Assembly (NCBI GenBank): GCA_017428495.1
Contig: JAFRQS010000005.1
Location: 1 to 44,875 of the forward strand
Direction: 5' to 3'
DNA length: 44,875 nt
Source: Bacilli bacterium
GTDB lineage: Bacteria > Bacillota_I > Bacilli_A > RF39 > UBA660
Positions 1 through 8,614 of this stretch are shown in pieces. The position numbers and the translations under genes are program-made. Numbering within the stretch: position 1 is the first letter of the stretch; every line of letters begins with the position of its first letter. The notes beneath the pieces are model-generated. The model worked only from the letters and a program-made list of their open reading frames with translations, was not told where the DNA came from and did no database searches.

Positions 1-1
1 A

Positions 2-1162
2 ACAAGTATACCATGTTCTGATGTAGCAAAACTAAGTGATGATTATTCAAGTTGTAGCATTACATATGATAGTAATGGAATAGCAACAGTAAAATTAAAA
101 GGTACATCAGGTGGTAAGTTTGATAAAATGAAATGTATAGGTACAAAAGATACTATGAATTGTACTGAAATAACACCACTTCCGGGATACACTGATGCAG
201 CTGAGTATCTTGCAAGCTTATGTACAGGCACATGTCCAAAATCTGAAGATAGTGATGGAATAGTAAATGAAAATGGTATGATACAAGATAAATATGGTAA
301 TTACAGATATCAAGGAAGTAATCCAAATAATTATGTATATTTTAATTGTACAGATAATAGTAATCCAACAAGTAGTACATGTGAAATATGGAGAATAATA
401 GGACTATTTGATGAAAGAATAAAATTGGTAAGAAAAGATGCAATAGGAAGTTTTTCATGGGATACAACTGATTCATCTATAAACAATGGTTGGGGAATAA
501 ACCAATGGGGACCATCTGGAACATATGAAGGAGCAGACTTAATGAGAGAGTTAAATGGAGATTATTTAAATTCATCATTAAGTGCAAATACTTTATGGTA
601 TAATGGTGCTAGTAATAAAAAAGAAGGGACATTTAATAAAGATTATGTGTTAAAAAGTGATGCACAAGAATTGATAGGCGAGGCAATATGGTTCTTAGGT
701 GGAGTACCATATGTAGATGGAGAACCATTACAGGGTAAAATAACATTAGAAGAAGCATATGCATATGAGAGAGGTACACTAGGGAAGATATGCACATCAG
801 GGACACATTGTACTGATGAAGTAGTGAGAACATATACATGGACAGGTAAAGTAGGCTTGATATATCCTAGTGACTTTGGATATGCATCAGGAAATACTAC
901 AGGAGAAAAACCTTGTTCAAGCAATATATCACATGGAGCAAGATTATGTGATAATAACTGGCTGAGTAGTTATGGATGGACAATTTCTCCTGCACCTCGA
1001 ACGTCCACTGCTGTTAATGTGTGGGCTGCTTATGATATGTATTCGAGCAGCGCTTACGCGACAAGCGCCTTTCATCGCATAAAACCTTCGGTATATCTAA
1101 TACCAGGGGTTCAAATGAAAGGATCTGGAACAACTGCTGATCCATATATATTTGCAGAATAA
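2..1162 (+). CDS. Type IV pilin-like secreted protein, 5' end missing
   Basis: The reading frame is open from base 2, so this is the C-terminal 386 residues of a longer protein. Its first ~45 residues (TSIPCSDVAKLSDDYSSC...) match the mature part of the pilin-like genes at 40709, 41589 and 44650, which start with a prepilin peptidase site, so the missing N-terminus was probably a class III signal. The rest is a large Cys-containing extracellular domain. It includes a C-terminal segment RIKPSVYLIPGV and ends in GSGTTADPYIFAE, a pattern common at the end of Firmicute surface proteins with a lectin-like fold. Codons from about 985 to 1095 are unusually GC-rich (gcg, tcg, agc, cgc). No pilus motor genes are in the window. 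Family assignment is good; ligand and function are unknown. Confidence 0.75.
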   Translation, partial: TSIPCSDVAKLSDDYSSCSITYDSNGIATVKLKGTSGGKFDKMKCIGTKDTMNCTEITPLPGYTDAAEYLASLCTGTCPKSEDSDGIVNENGMIQDKYGNYRYQGSNPNNYVYFNCTDNSNPTSSTCEIWRIIGLFDERIKLVRKDAIGSFSWDTTDSSINNGWGINQWGPSGTYEGADLMRELNGDYLNSSLSANTLWYNGASNKKEGTFNKDYVLKSDAQELIGEAIWFLGGVPYVDGEPLQGKITLEEAYAYERGTLGKICTSGTHCTDEVVRTYTWTGKVGLIYPSDFGYASGNTTGEKPCSSNISHGARLCDNNWLSSYGWTISPAPRTSTAVNVWAAYDMYSSSAYATSAFHRIKPSVYLIPGVQMKGSGTTADPYIFAE

Positions 1163-1186
1163 ACGGGATTATTCCTGTTTTTATTT
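1160..1186 (+). terminator. Rho-independent terminator after the pilin gene
   Basis: AAACGGGA (1161-1168) pairs with TCCTGTTT (1173-1180) through one G-T wobble around a TTAT loop, and a T-rich tail follows. The stem begins at the stop codon. Confidence 0.7.
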
Positions 1187-1213
1187 GCAAAAAACATGAA
1201 AATATGTTATAAA
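1185..1213 (+). promoter_or_regulatory. Promoter for the Nudix regulator gene
   Basis: A -35 TTGCAA (1185-1190), a 17-base spacer and a -10 TATAAA (1208-1213). The TG one base upstream makes it an extended -10. It lies 25 bases before the start codon. Confidence 0.6.
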
Positions 1214-1237
1214 TAAATTGTTAAAAAGAGGTGTTTT

Positions 1238-2047
1238 ATGACAGAAGAAGACTTTTTAAAGAGTTATAATCCAAAAAAATATGATAATTTTGCTATATCT
1301 ACAGATATATTAATTTTAAGTATATCTTCTACTGACCAGAATAATTATAGAAAATTATCAAATAAGAGTTATAGTGTTCTTTTAATTAAAAGAAAAAATC
1401 ATCCTTTTAAGGATAAGTGGTGTTTACCTGGTGGATTTGTAAGGGTTGATGAGGATTTGGAAGATGCACCTAAAAGAATATTAGAAAATGAAACAAATCT
1501 TAAAAATATATATTTAGAGCAATTATACACATATGGTGATGTTAATAGAGATCCAAGAATGAGAATTATATCAACGTCTTATATGGCACTTATAGATAAG
1601 AATAGATTAAATGAAAAATTGCCTGAAAATGCGTCTTGGTTTAAAATTAAAAAGATAGAAGATAAGGATACTGTTACTATAATTTTAGATAATGATAAGG
1701 AAATGTTATCATTTGATATTAAAAAAACATTGAAGGAAAAGACTACAGATAGATATAAATTTAGTATTGTTAAGAATGATTCTTTAGCGTTTGATCATCC
1801 ACTTGTAATACTTGCAGGGCTTGAAAGATTAAAAGGTAAAGTAACTTATACTGATGTTGTTTTTAATATGATGCCAGAATATTTTACTTTGGGTGAATTA
1901 CAGCAGGTATATGAAGTCATTTTAGATAAAGAGTTGTTAGATCCGGCTTTTAGAAGAATTATTGCTGATAAAGTGATTGCTACAGATAAATATAAAACAG
2001 GTGGAGGACATAGACCAAGTAGGTTATTTAAATATAATAAAAAATAG
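1238..2047 (+). CDS. Nudix domain protein with C-terminal winged helix, NrtR-like regulator
   Basis: This is a 269-aa protein with an N-terminal Nudix fold (about residues 20-150) and a C-terminal winged-helix-like region (about 185-269, including YFTLGELQQVYEVIL and GGGHRPSRLFKY). That order is typical of NrtR, a repressor of NAD-metabolism genes that senses ADP-ribose through its Nudix domain. The Nudix box is recognisable (GGFVRVDEDLEDAPKRILEN) but degenerate: the Glu of the canonical RE pair is replaced by Ile. That suggests ligand binding rather than hydrolysis, as in many NrtR proteins. A good GAGGTG ribosome site precedes ATG 1238. No NAD biosynthesis genes lie nearby; the sirtuin at 23262 is the only NAD-linked gene in view. 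Confidence 0.75.
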   Translation: MTEEDFLKSYNPKKYDNFAISTDILILSISSTDQNNYRKLSNKSYSVLLIKRKNHPFKDKWCLPGGFVRVDEDLEDAPKRILENETNLKNIYLEQLYTYGDVNRDPRMRIISTSYMALIDKNRLNEKLPENASWFKIKKIEDKDTVTIILDNDKEMLSFDIKKTLKEKTTDRYKFSIVKNDSLAFDHPLVILAGLERLKGKVTYTDVVFNMMPEYFTLGELQQVYEVILDKELLDPAFRRIIADKVIATDKYKTGGGHRPSRLFKYNKK

Positions 2048-2093
2048 TATAAATTATAGAAATACTTTCATTATAATAATGGAGGTATTTTTT

Positions 2094-2525
2094 ATGAAAG
2101 ATAATATAAATGCATTAGATGAGCTTAATAAAGGCACAAGTATGGGGAAGGATACTATTGATTATGTACTTGATAAAGTAGAAGAAAAGAGGTTAAAAAG
2201 TATACTTAATAATCAAAAGAAAGAGTATGAGAGATTATTAGATAAAATAGCCAGAATTTATCCTAAATATAATGATAATAAAGAACCACATGAAATAAAT
2301 AGGATGGAAAAAGCAATGGCTAAGAAAGGCGTTGAAATGAGACTTTTTGTAGATGATAGTTCTTCAAAGATATCTGAATTGTTTTTAAAAGGAACTAATA
2401 TGGGTATTATAGAGGGCAGAAGATTATTAAATAATAAGAATATTGATAAAAGGGTTCATTCATTGATATCTGAATTTGTGAATATGCAGGAAGCATATGT
2501 GGAAAAATTGAAAGCATTTTTGTAA
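2094..2525 (+). CDS. Hypothetical helical protein, possibly DUF2383-like
   Basis: This 143-aa soluble, highly charged protein is predicted to be nearly all helical, with no signal peptide or membrane segment. The start at ATG 2094 is chosen because GGAGG (2081-2085) lies at ideal spacing; a longer upstream reading overlaps the Nudix gene without a ribosome site. The layout of long amphipathic helices (LDKVEEKRLKSILNNQKKEY and a C-terminal helix to residue 143) resembles small four-helix-bundle families such as DUF2383, but this is fold-level pattern matching only. It follows the Nudix gene by 46 bases and is probably cotranscribed with it. Function is unknown. Confidence 0.6.
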   Translation: MKDNINALDELNKGTSMGKDTIDYVLDKVEEKRLKSILNNQKKEYERLLDKIARIYPKYNDNKEPHEINRMEKAMAKKGVEMRLFVDDSSSKISELFLKGTNMGIIEGRRLLNNKNIDKRVHSLISEFVNMQEAYVEKLKAFL

Positions 2526-2554
2526 TAAATATAGCAAATTATTTCAATATAATT

Positions 2555-2587
2555 AAAAATAGCAAATAATATATTGCTATTTTTTTA
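2555..2587 (+). terminator. Rho-independent terminator
   Basis: AAAAATAGCAA (2555-2565) pairs with TTGCTATTTTT (from 2574) and a T run follows. It separates the Nudix operon from the SipW/TasA operon. Confidence 0.8.
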
Positions 2588-2614
2588 TTTTTTGTCGAAA
2601 TATTTCACATATTA

Positions 2615-2623
2615 TGATAAAAT
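2615..2623 (+). promoter_or_regulatory. Extended -10 promoter of the SipW/TasA operon
   Basis: TGATAAAAT (TG-n-TAAAAT) lies 32 bases before the TTG start. A TTGTCG at 2592-2597 is 20 bases upstream of the hexamer, too far for a standard -35. Confidence 0.45.
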
Positions 2624-2654
2624 ATATTATGTATAAGAATAGGAGTGATACAAT

Positions 2655-3185
2655 TTGAAGAACATAGGAAGAATATTATTTGATATTATTGTTTTTATAT
2701 GGCTAGTAGTAGCTATATTTGTGACGGTTTGTTTACTATCATATAATGAATTTAAAGTAAGCGTTTTTGGTAAGAATGCATTACTAATTATTGATAGTGA
2801 TGAGATGGAACCGGAATTTATGGAGGGAGATTTACTTATAGTAAAAAGAAATAGCGATAGTAAAATAAATATTGGTGATCAAGTATTTTATTATAATAGT
2901 GCAAAAAATAGTAGTGTTTTAATATATAAAGATGACGTTGAAGCAAAAGAAGAAGTAAACAAAGATGAAACAACGTATATTTTAGATGGAAAGAAAGTGT
3001 CTGGGGAATATGTAATTGGAAAAGCAGATACTGCAAAAGCTTACCACAAACTTGGTACAATATTACAAGTGTTTACATCTAAATGGGGATTTATGTTTTT
3101 AGTAATATTCCCTACATTATTTGCAATAATATATGAAATCTTAATGATTATAGATGCAGCTAGAAATGAAAAAAATGATGCTTAG
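2655..3185 (+). CDS. Degenerate signal peptidase I paralogue (S26 family), catalytic Ser missing
   Basis: This 176-aa protein has an N-terminal membrane helix (about residues 8-29), a SipW-like extracytoplasmic core and a C-terminal helix (about 145-166). This is the topology of the ER-type signal peptidases encoded at 3760 and 9733. At the active site, where its paralogues read SGSMEP or SGSMVP, it reads SDEMEP, so the nucleophilic Ser is Glu50. The THR stretch carrying the catalytic His in the paralogues is also absent. It is therefore probably not a protease and may be a chaperone, scaffold or regulatory subunit for the active enzymes. Translation starts at TTG 2655 behind AGGAG (2641-2645). 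It is first in the operon and abuts the next gene. Confidence 0.7.
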   Translation: MKNIGRILFDIIVFIWLVVAIFVTVCLLSYNEFKVSVFGKNALLIIDSDEMEPEFMEGDLLIVKRNSDSKINIGDQVFYYNSAKNSSVLIYKDDVEAKEEVNKDETTYILDGKKVSGEYVIGKADTAKAYHKLGTILQVFTSKWGFMFLVIFPTLFAIIYEILMIIDAARNEKNDA

Positions 3186-3740
3186 ATGAAGAAGAGATTA
3201 ATATTACTAATTGCATTTGTATTGATATTTACGTTGCTTGTATTTGTTGATACATTTGCACTGTTTGAAACAGTTGGGGTTGCAAATAAAGATCTGGAGA
3301 TTGGTAAGTGGAGTATTGTATTAAATGACATAGATATTTCTACAGAAAGAGTAATAACATTAGATGACTTTAGTTATAGTCAAAGTAGTCATACAGAACC
3401 TGGTTATTTTGCACCAGGAATGAGCGCTACATTTGATATAGTAATTGATACAACTTTAAGTGATGTTTCTGTAGCATATACACTAGATATAGATGGCGAA
3501 TCATTAGAAGATTATCCAAATATTTATTTTAGTATTAGAGATATGGATACAAATCAGGAAATTATTTCTAATACTTATTCTAATATTATAAGGTTATCAG
3601 ATCAAAATAAAATAAAGACTATTAGAATTTCTCTAACATGGGATAATGATACACAGTATGATGAATCTGATACATCGTTAATAGGTCAAGATATAGAAAT
3701 ACCTATAAATGCTAATTTTATACAATATACAGGAGAATAA
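3186..3740 (+). CDS. TasA/camelysin-like secreted matrix protein
   Basis: This 184-aa protein starts directly after the previous stop codon. An N-terminal hydrophobic stretch (residues 4-22) ends in VDTFALFET, matching the T-(Y/F)-A-x-(Y/F) pattern shared by the proteins at 10244, 10869 and 12403; it looks like a SipW-dependent signal. After it comes GKWSIVLND and a beta-rich domain with a Gly-Tyr-Phe-Pro-Gly region and a C-terminal strand (INANFIQYTGE). This is the layout of TasA/CalY-type biofilm fibre subunits. It is flanked by signal peptidase genes, one inactive and one active, which probably process it. Sequence identity to TasA itself cannot be judged by eye. Confidence 0.65.
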   Translation: MKKRLILLIAFVLIFTLLVFVDTFALFETVGVANKDLEIGKWSIVLNDIDISTERVITLDDFSYSQSSHTEPGYFAPGMSATFDIVIDTTLSDVSVAYTLDIDGESLEDYPNIYFSIRDMDTNQEIISNTYSNIIRLSDQNKIKTIRISLTWDNDTQYDESDTSLIGQDIEIPINANFIQYTGE

Positions 3741-3759
3741 AAAGGAAGAGAGGTGTGAT

Positions 3760-4560
3760 ATGAGCTACGTTAAAAAAGTAGTAAAATGGATAGTTAATGT
3801 ATTTATATTCATTTTATTTGCAATATTATTATTAATAATTTATGGTAAATTGCAAACTGTTTTTGGCAGGAAAGCTTATCCAAATTATTTTGGATATACA
3901 TTTTTTGAAGTAGCTAGTGGTTCGATGGAACCCACACTTCATGTAAATGATATACTATTTGTTCATATAACTAAAAAGAATTTGAAAGAGAATGATATTA
4001 TAACTTTCCAAGGTAATAATGAAATTATAACTCATAGAATTAAATTTATAGATAATGATGAATTAATAGTTAAAGGTGATGCGAATAATACAGCAGATAG
4101 TCCTATAAAGGTTGATCAAGTTATAGGTAAGGTTATTAAGGTTTATGAAAAACTTGGTGTATGGAGAAAAGTTATGACAGAACCTAAGATATTGATAACA
4201 GTATTTATAACACTATTATTATTTGATTTTGCATTGTCATATGATGGCAAGAAAACCAAAGATGAAGTTAAGAATGATAATGTTAAAACTAAAGAAGATA
4301 AAGTAGAAGAAAATAAAGTAATAGAACCAATTATAATTTCTAAATTAGAACCAGTTAATACATATATAGAAGAAGAAAATGATATACAAAAAGAAATGGA
4401 AAAAGAAGTAATTATTCCGAAAATTGATTTAGTTGAAGATAAAAATAATATACAAGAAGAAACAGAAATATCTGAAATGTTTGAAAAAGAGCTTGATGAT
4501 TATACTGTTAGGTTGGATCTAGATGAAATAAAAAATTATATTGATAAGAATGTTAAATAG
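3760..4560 (+). CDS. SipW-type (ER-type) signal peptidase I with long charged tail
   Basis: This 266-aa enzyme has a membrane helix at residues 11-28, the catalytic motif SGSMEPTL with Ser55, and ITHRIKF with His92 replacing the Lys of ordinary bacterial signal peptidases. These mark the archaeal/ER-type subfamily that includes Bacillus SipW, which cleaves TasA-type precursors at the outer face of the membrane. A second helix lies near residues 145-163. A Glu/Lys-rich tail of about 100 residues then faces the cytoplasm, unlike the short tails of the other two paralogues here. Start at ATG 3760 follows an AGAGAGGTG ribosome site. It is third in the operon, between two TasA-like genes. Confidence 0.85.
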   Translation: MSYVKKVVKWIVNVFIFILFAILLLIIYGKLQTVFGRKAYPNYFGYTFFEVASGSMEPTLHVNDILFVHITKKNLKENDIITFQGNNEIITHRIKFIDNDELIVKGDANNTADSPIKVDQVIGKVIKVYEKLGVWRKVMTEPKILITVFITLLLFDFALSYDGKKTKDEVKNDNVKTKEDKVEENKVIEPIIISKLEPVNTYIEEENDIQKEMEKEVIIPKIDLVEDKNNIQEETEISEMFEKELDDYTVRLDLDEIKNYIDKNVK

Positions 4561-4569
4561 GTGGTATTT

Positions 4570-5166
4570 ATGAAAGGATTAAAAAGAATATTTAAAAATT
4601 TAGATATTAATGAATTTGTAAAATATTTTTGTTTTTCAATCCTTTTAATAGTGACATTAATAAGTATAAGTACTATGAAATTTACGCAATCTAAATATGA
4701 AAATGATACAGAAATAAATATTGCACCTACATTAGCGTTTTTTGTGGTTGATGTTCAAAGTCAGACAGGCCAAATAAAGTTGTCAGAAATGGTTCCAAGA
4801 ACTCAACCATATTATTATTCATTTAATGTATCTAATTTTATTGGCACAAGAAGAGCAAATGTAGATTTAACATATTCAATAGAGTTAGTAACTACTACTA
4901 ATTTGCCATTAGAATTTAAGATATATAGAGGGGGAACATATGTTACTGATGAAATAGATTCAGATACAGTAACTACTGATGAAAATGGGGTATATTATAG
5001 ACATTTATTAATAAATGATGTTAATGTAATGAATTATAATTCAAATCATACAGATGTTTATACATTAGAAGTTGAATTTCCAGTACAGTATCAAAATAGT
5101 CCTGATGATTATTCTGGAATAATTGATTTGGTTGATATCAAGATAAATGCAGAACAGGTAGTGTAA
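4570..5166 (+). CDS. Secreted TasA-like protein
   Basis: This 198-aa protein has a hydrophobic segment at about residues 17-35 followed by KFTQSKYENDTEINIAP. The SKY step resembles the TYAKY processing site of TasA-like precursors, though without the usual Ala. The remainder is beta-rich, with strongly alternating hydrophobic and Thr/Ser/Asn residues, and no catalytic motif is seen. ATG 4570 is preferred over GTG 4561 because the AGGTGG ribosome site sits just upstream of the ATG. The gene is 9 bases from the active signal peptidase gene, and that pairing supports processing by it. It is assigned by context and signal pattern rather than a recognised domain. Confidence 0.55.
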   Translation: MKGLKRIFKNLDINEFVKYFCFSILLIVTLISISTMKFTQSKYENDTEINIAPTLAFFVVDVQSQTGQIKLSEMVPRTQPYYYSFNVSNFIGTRRANVDLTYSIELVTTTNLPLEFKIYRGGTYVTDEIDSDTVTTDENGVYYRHLLINDVNVMNYNSNHTDVYTLEVEFPVQYQNSPDDYSGIIDLVDIKINAEQVV

Positions 5167-5168
5167 TT

Positions 5169-6083
5169 ATGAAGAAAATAAATAGAAGGGACAAAATGAT
5201 AATTCTTGTAGTGTTGATAGTGTTATTATCAATAGGTGCAGTAACAATGTCAAAGTATATAATAGAAGAATTTCATAGTTATTATTTGAATGCTAAGCAC
5301 TTTTATTTTACTAGTAATAGATTAAAAAAAGATAATCCTGTATATCTAGTAAATAATTGGTCTGGTGTTGAGTCATTTGATATTTCATTTGATTTGCTAT
5401 CTGAAAAGAATAGTTTGGTATATTCTGACTATGATATACCATATCAGGTTACATATGTGTGTCCTAATGATGTAACATGTACATTAGATAAACCAACAGG
5501 CACAATATATGAGAGTAGTCTTACTCATTCTGATAGGGTAACATTAAGTATTACACCAAATAGAAATTATATAGAAAATGAAAGATTAGTGATTAGTATT
5601 AAAGCAAAAAGTACAGCACCATATAAAGAGGAATTAAATGCACAGTTTGAATATGTTGTAGGTAAGCAAGGCATAACATATGAAATAGAAGATGAGGCAA
5701 ATAGACCGTATTTGCTTCTCAAGGTAACAAATGCTATAAGTCACTGTACTGTTACAGAAGCATTTGGTAATAGGCAGATAGGTGATTTAATAGATATAAA
5801 TGTTTATAAAACATTGAGTGAAGCTGATAAAGCAAAATGTAAAGGTGAGGATATAAGTATATCATTTAATCCAAATGTAACAATTATAGATACAACTGAT
5901 AATATTTTAGATAAATATACATATCAAACAACAACAATATCGGGTATAGATTATGTTAGTAGTCTTGATTTTGTTGTTGATCCGGTAAGTACAGCTGTAA
6001 TTAAATTTTACAAAATAAATCCAGCGATTGATTATACATATCCAATAACAAATTCTACAAGTATAATTACAGTTAGTTTTTAA
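5169..6083 (+). CDS. Secreted or membrane-anchored matrix-type protein
   Basis: This 304-aa protein begins with a short basic N-terminus and a hydrophobic helix (residues 10-26) ending in VTMSKYIIEE, a variant of the processing motif seen in its neighbours. The exterior part is beta-rich with four Cys, two close together in YVCPNDVTCTL and two later, so disulfides are likely. No known enzyme motif is visible. It starts two bases after the previous gene, so translation is coupled. It could be a minor fibre component or an anchor for the TasA-like proteins, but that is inference from position. Confidence 0.5.
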   Translation: MKKINRRDKMIILVVLIVLLSIGAVTMSKYIIEEFHSYYLNAKHFYFTSNRLKKDNPVYLVNNWSGVESFDISFDLLSEKNSLVYSDYDIPYQVTYVCPNDVTCTLDKPTGTIYESSLTHSDRVTLSITPNRNYIENERLVISIKAKSTAPYKEELNAQFEYVVGKQGITYEIEDEANRPYLLLKVTNAISHCTVTEAFGNRQIGDLIDINVYKTLSEADKAKCKGEDISISFNPNVTIIDTTDNILDKYTYQTTTISGIDYVSSLDFVVDPVSTAVIKFYKINPAIDYTYPITNSTSIITVSF

Positions 6084-6093
6084 GAGGTGAAAT

Positions 6094-7071
6094 ATGGATT
6101 ATAATGTAATAGACAAATACGTAATTTTCATAAAAAAAGAGCTTCTAGAGTTTTTTAGAATAGTATTTAAAAATAATTATAAGAAAAGTATATGTATGGA
6201 ATTTATTGAAAAATACATTGCAGTTAGATATTATGATGAAACTAATTATAATAGTGAAAAAGATTTTGTAAAAAGACTAAATAAAGAACTTGTAGATGTG
6301 TTTAATAATAATAAAGAAAATGGAAATATTGATTATATGAAGACAGTAGTAGCACTTTTTGGATATATAGTTTATATTGATGGTGTGTGCTATGTAGAGA
6401 AGGATTTAGAAATATTAAAAGTATTAGTAAATAATGATGTGCTTAAAATAACTGATAAGGATGAAACCTTAAAAATATTAAGAGGATGGTACACAAGTTT
6501 TAAGACAAGAAGAGATAAATTTGCTGATATGATAGTAAGTAAAGATTTTAATGTATTAGAAGATAAAATTGGTAGAAAATTGTATTATTTAGATTTAACT
6601 CATAGTATTAAAATATCTAATTTATATAGTGAATATGCAATAGATAAAGCATTTAATAGTGGTACAGTAGGTGAAGATAAATTGTTTGTATTATATATAA
6701 TGTCATCATCAATTGTATTGAATAATGCAATTAATTTAGATTTTTCTAGGAAATATATGGTTAGTATTGCAAGTACACTTTTTGATAAAGAAAAGAAGTT
6801 AGCAAGACTTTTGAATATAATATCAAATCCATTAGCAAAAAAAATGATTTCAATAAAGATAAAATATAGTGAATATAAAGAAAATAGTAAAATTATTGAG
6901 AAATTAACAAATGAAGGGTATTTATTTGGACTTGAATTGGATGAAAAATATGAAGGAAATTTTAATGAATTATTAATATTTCAATATTTACTTGCAAAAA
7001 AAGATAGTGATGAGTATGAGTTTTTAATTAACAATAAAGATAAATTGATGGCTAGAATAATAAAATTATAG
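6094..7071 (+). CDS. Hypothetical cytoplasmic protein in the matrix operon
   Basis: This 325-aa protein has no signal peptide or membrane helix and a mostly helical, Lys/Glu/Asp-rich sequence. I do not recognise it. Its start follows a clear GAGGTG site, 10 bases after the preceding gene. It stands directly before the McrB-like ATPase and DUF2357 genes, with only a ribosome site between, so it is probably the third component of that cytoplasmic module. No nuclease, kinase or nucleotide-binding motif is apparent. Confidence 0.5.
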   Translation: MDYNVIDKYVIFIKKELLEFFRIVFKNNYKKSICMEFIEKYIAVRYYDETNYNSEKDFVKRLNKELVDVFNNNKENGNIDYMKTVVALFGYIVYIDGVCYVEKDLEILKVLVNNDVLKITDKDETLKILRGWYTSFKTRRDKFADMIVSKDFNVLEDKIGRKLYYLDLTHSIKISNLYSEYAIDKAFNSGTVGEDKLFVLYIMSSSIVLNNAINLDFSRKYMVSIASTLFDKEKKLARLLNIISNPLAKKMISIKIKYSEYKENSKIIEKLTNEGYLFGLELDEKYEGNFNELLIFQYLLAKKDSDEYEFLINNKDKLMARIIKL

Positions 7072-7080
7072 GAGGTGCTT

Positions 7081-8607
7081 ATGAATACATTTTTAAGATT
7101 TTTATATGAATTTTTATCGCAGTTTTTTAATGGTATAAAATATATAATATTTGGGATATTTAATGGATTTAAGACTATCTTTAACATACCAGAATATATA
7201 AAAGTAGTTGACCATTATAAAAAAGATTTTACAATACCAGAATGGCTATTAGTAGCACTTGCTATATTGGTTACTCTTATAGTTCTTGTACTTATTATAC
7301 TAGGAATATATTTCTTAATAAGAAAATATATAAGAATTAGAAAAAGTTTAGTAGAACAGGAATCATTATTAGAAGAAGTAAGTGTTCTAAATAATGAAGT
7401 TGCTAAATTAGTTAAGGAAAAAGAAACTATACTTGCTATGAAAGTTTCTAAATTAGGTTTAAAACCTGATGAACCTGATACAGAAGAGGGTGTAACTTCC
7501 TCTGAAGAAGAAGTTGATACTAATAATGAAATTAGATTTCCTAAATTATATGAAGTTGATGAGAAATTTAAAAATTATAAGGTTCAAAATTATAATAATT
7601 CATTTGAATTACCAGAATTAGTAGAATTATTTAGAAATTTTGCGGCTAGTGAATTAAGATTGTATTATAAGACTGATATGATTAGATTGTTTATTTCAGC
7701 ACTTGCTTCTACAAAATTAGTTATATTACAAGGTATATCTGGTACAGGTAAAACATCTCTTGCATATGCTTGGGGTAAGTTTTTAAAACATGACTCTTGT
7801 ATAGCATCTGTACAACCTTCTTGGCGTGATAGAACAGAATTGTTTGGTTACTTTAATGAATTTACAAAGAAATTCAATGAAACAGAAGTATTAAAAGAAA
7901 TGTATGTTGCAGGATATACTGATGATATATATACAGTAATACTAGATGAAATGAATATAGCGCGTGTTGAGTATTACTTTGCTGAAATGCTATCAATACT
8001 AGAAATGCCTAATAAGGATGAATGGATTGTAGAGGTAGTTCCAAGTGCATGGAAAAGAGACCCAATTAATTTAATAGAAGGTAAATTAAAAATACCACCA
8101 AATATGTGGTACATTGGTACAATCAATAACGATGACTCTACATTTATGGTTACAGATAAGGTTTATGACCGTGCTATGCCTATAGATATAAATGATAAAG
8201 GTGAGGTTTTTGAACCTGTTCAAACACCTGCACAGGATATAAATTATTCTTACTTGGATAAAAAATTCCAAGAAGCAATAAGCAATAACCCTATACATGA
8301 AGAGAATTTACAAAAAATTGAGGAAATGGATAATTATGTTATTCAACATTTTAGAATAGCGTTTGGTAACAGAATTGTTGCACACATGAAGAAATTTGTG
8401 CCTGTCTTTGTGGCGTGTGGTGGAGATGAAATAAGAGGTATTGATTACTTTATTGCTAGAAAAATATTAAGAAAATTTGAACAATTAAATATTGCATATA
8501 TAAGAGATGAAATTGATGGCTTTGTCAAATTCTTAAATGATAATTTTGGGGAAGGCAAAATGGCAGAATGTATTGAGTACTTATTAAGACTTAAGAAAAT
8601 GGCATAG
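7081..8607 (+). CDS. Membrane-anchored McrB-like AAA+ ATPase
   Basis: This 508-aa protein starts at ATG 7081, set by GGAGG (7071-7075). The N-terminal ~50 residues are amphipathic, a strong membrane helix spans about 55-80, a short coiled coil lies at about 88-125 and an acidic linker at about 130-150. The C-terminal half is an AAA+ domain of the McrB/AAA_5 type: Walker A GISGTGKT (218-225), a conserved DRTELFGYFN stretch and Walker B VILDEMNIARVEYYF (from 286). Later comes GTINNDDSTFMVTDKVYDRA, the sensor-1/arginine-finger region. McrB-like motors normally drive McrC-type partners on DNA; here the anchor places the ring at the membrane. The DUF2357 gene follows at 8615. The specific role is unknown. 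Confidence 0.8.
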   Translation: MNTFLRFLYEFLSQFFNGIKYIIFGIFNGFKTIFNIPEYIKVVDHYKKDFTIPEWLLVALAILVTLIVLVLIILGIYFLIRKYIRIRKSLVEQESLLEEVSVLNNEVAKLVKEKETILAMKVSKLGLKPDEPDTEEGVTSSEEEVDTNNEIRFPKLYEVDEKFKNYKVQNYNNSFELPELVELFRNFAASELRLYYKTDMIRLFISALASTKLVILQGISGTGKTSLAYAWGKFLKHDSCIASVQPSWRDRTELFGYFNEFTKKFNETEVLKEMYVAGYTDDIYTVILDEMNIARVEYYFAEMLSILEMPNKDEWIVEVVPSAWKRDPINLIEGKLKIPPNMWYIGTINNDDSTFMVTDKVYDRAMPIDINDKGEVFEPVQTPAQDINYSYLDKKFQEAISNNPIHEENLQKIEEMDNYVIQHFRIAFGNRIVAHMKKFVPVFVACGGDEIRGIDYFIARKILRKFEQLNIAYIRDEIDGFVKFLNDNFGEGKMAECIEYLLRLKKMA

Positions 8608-8614
8608 GTGAGTT

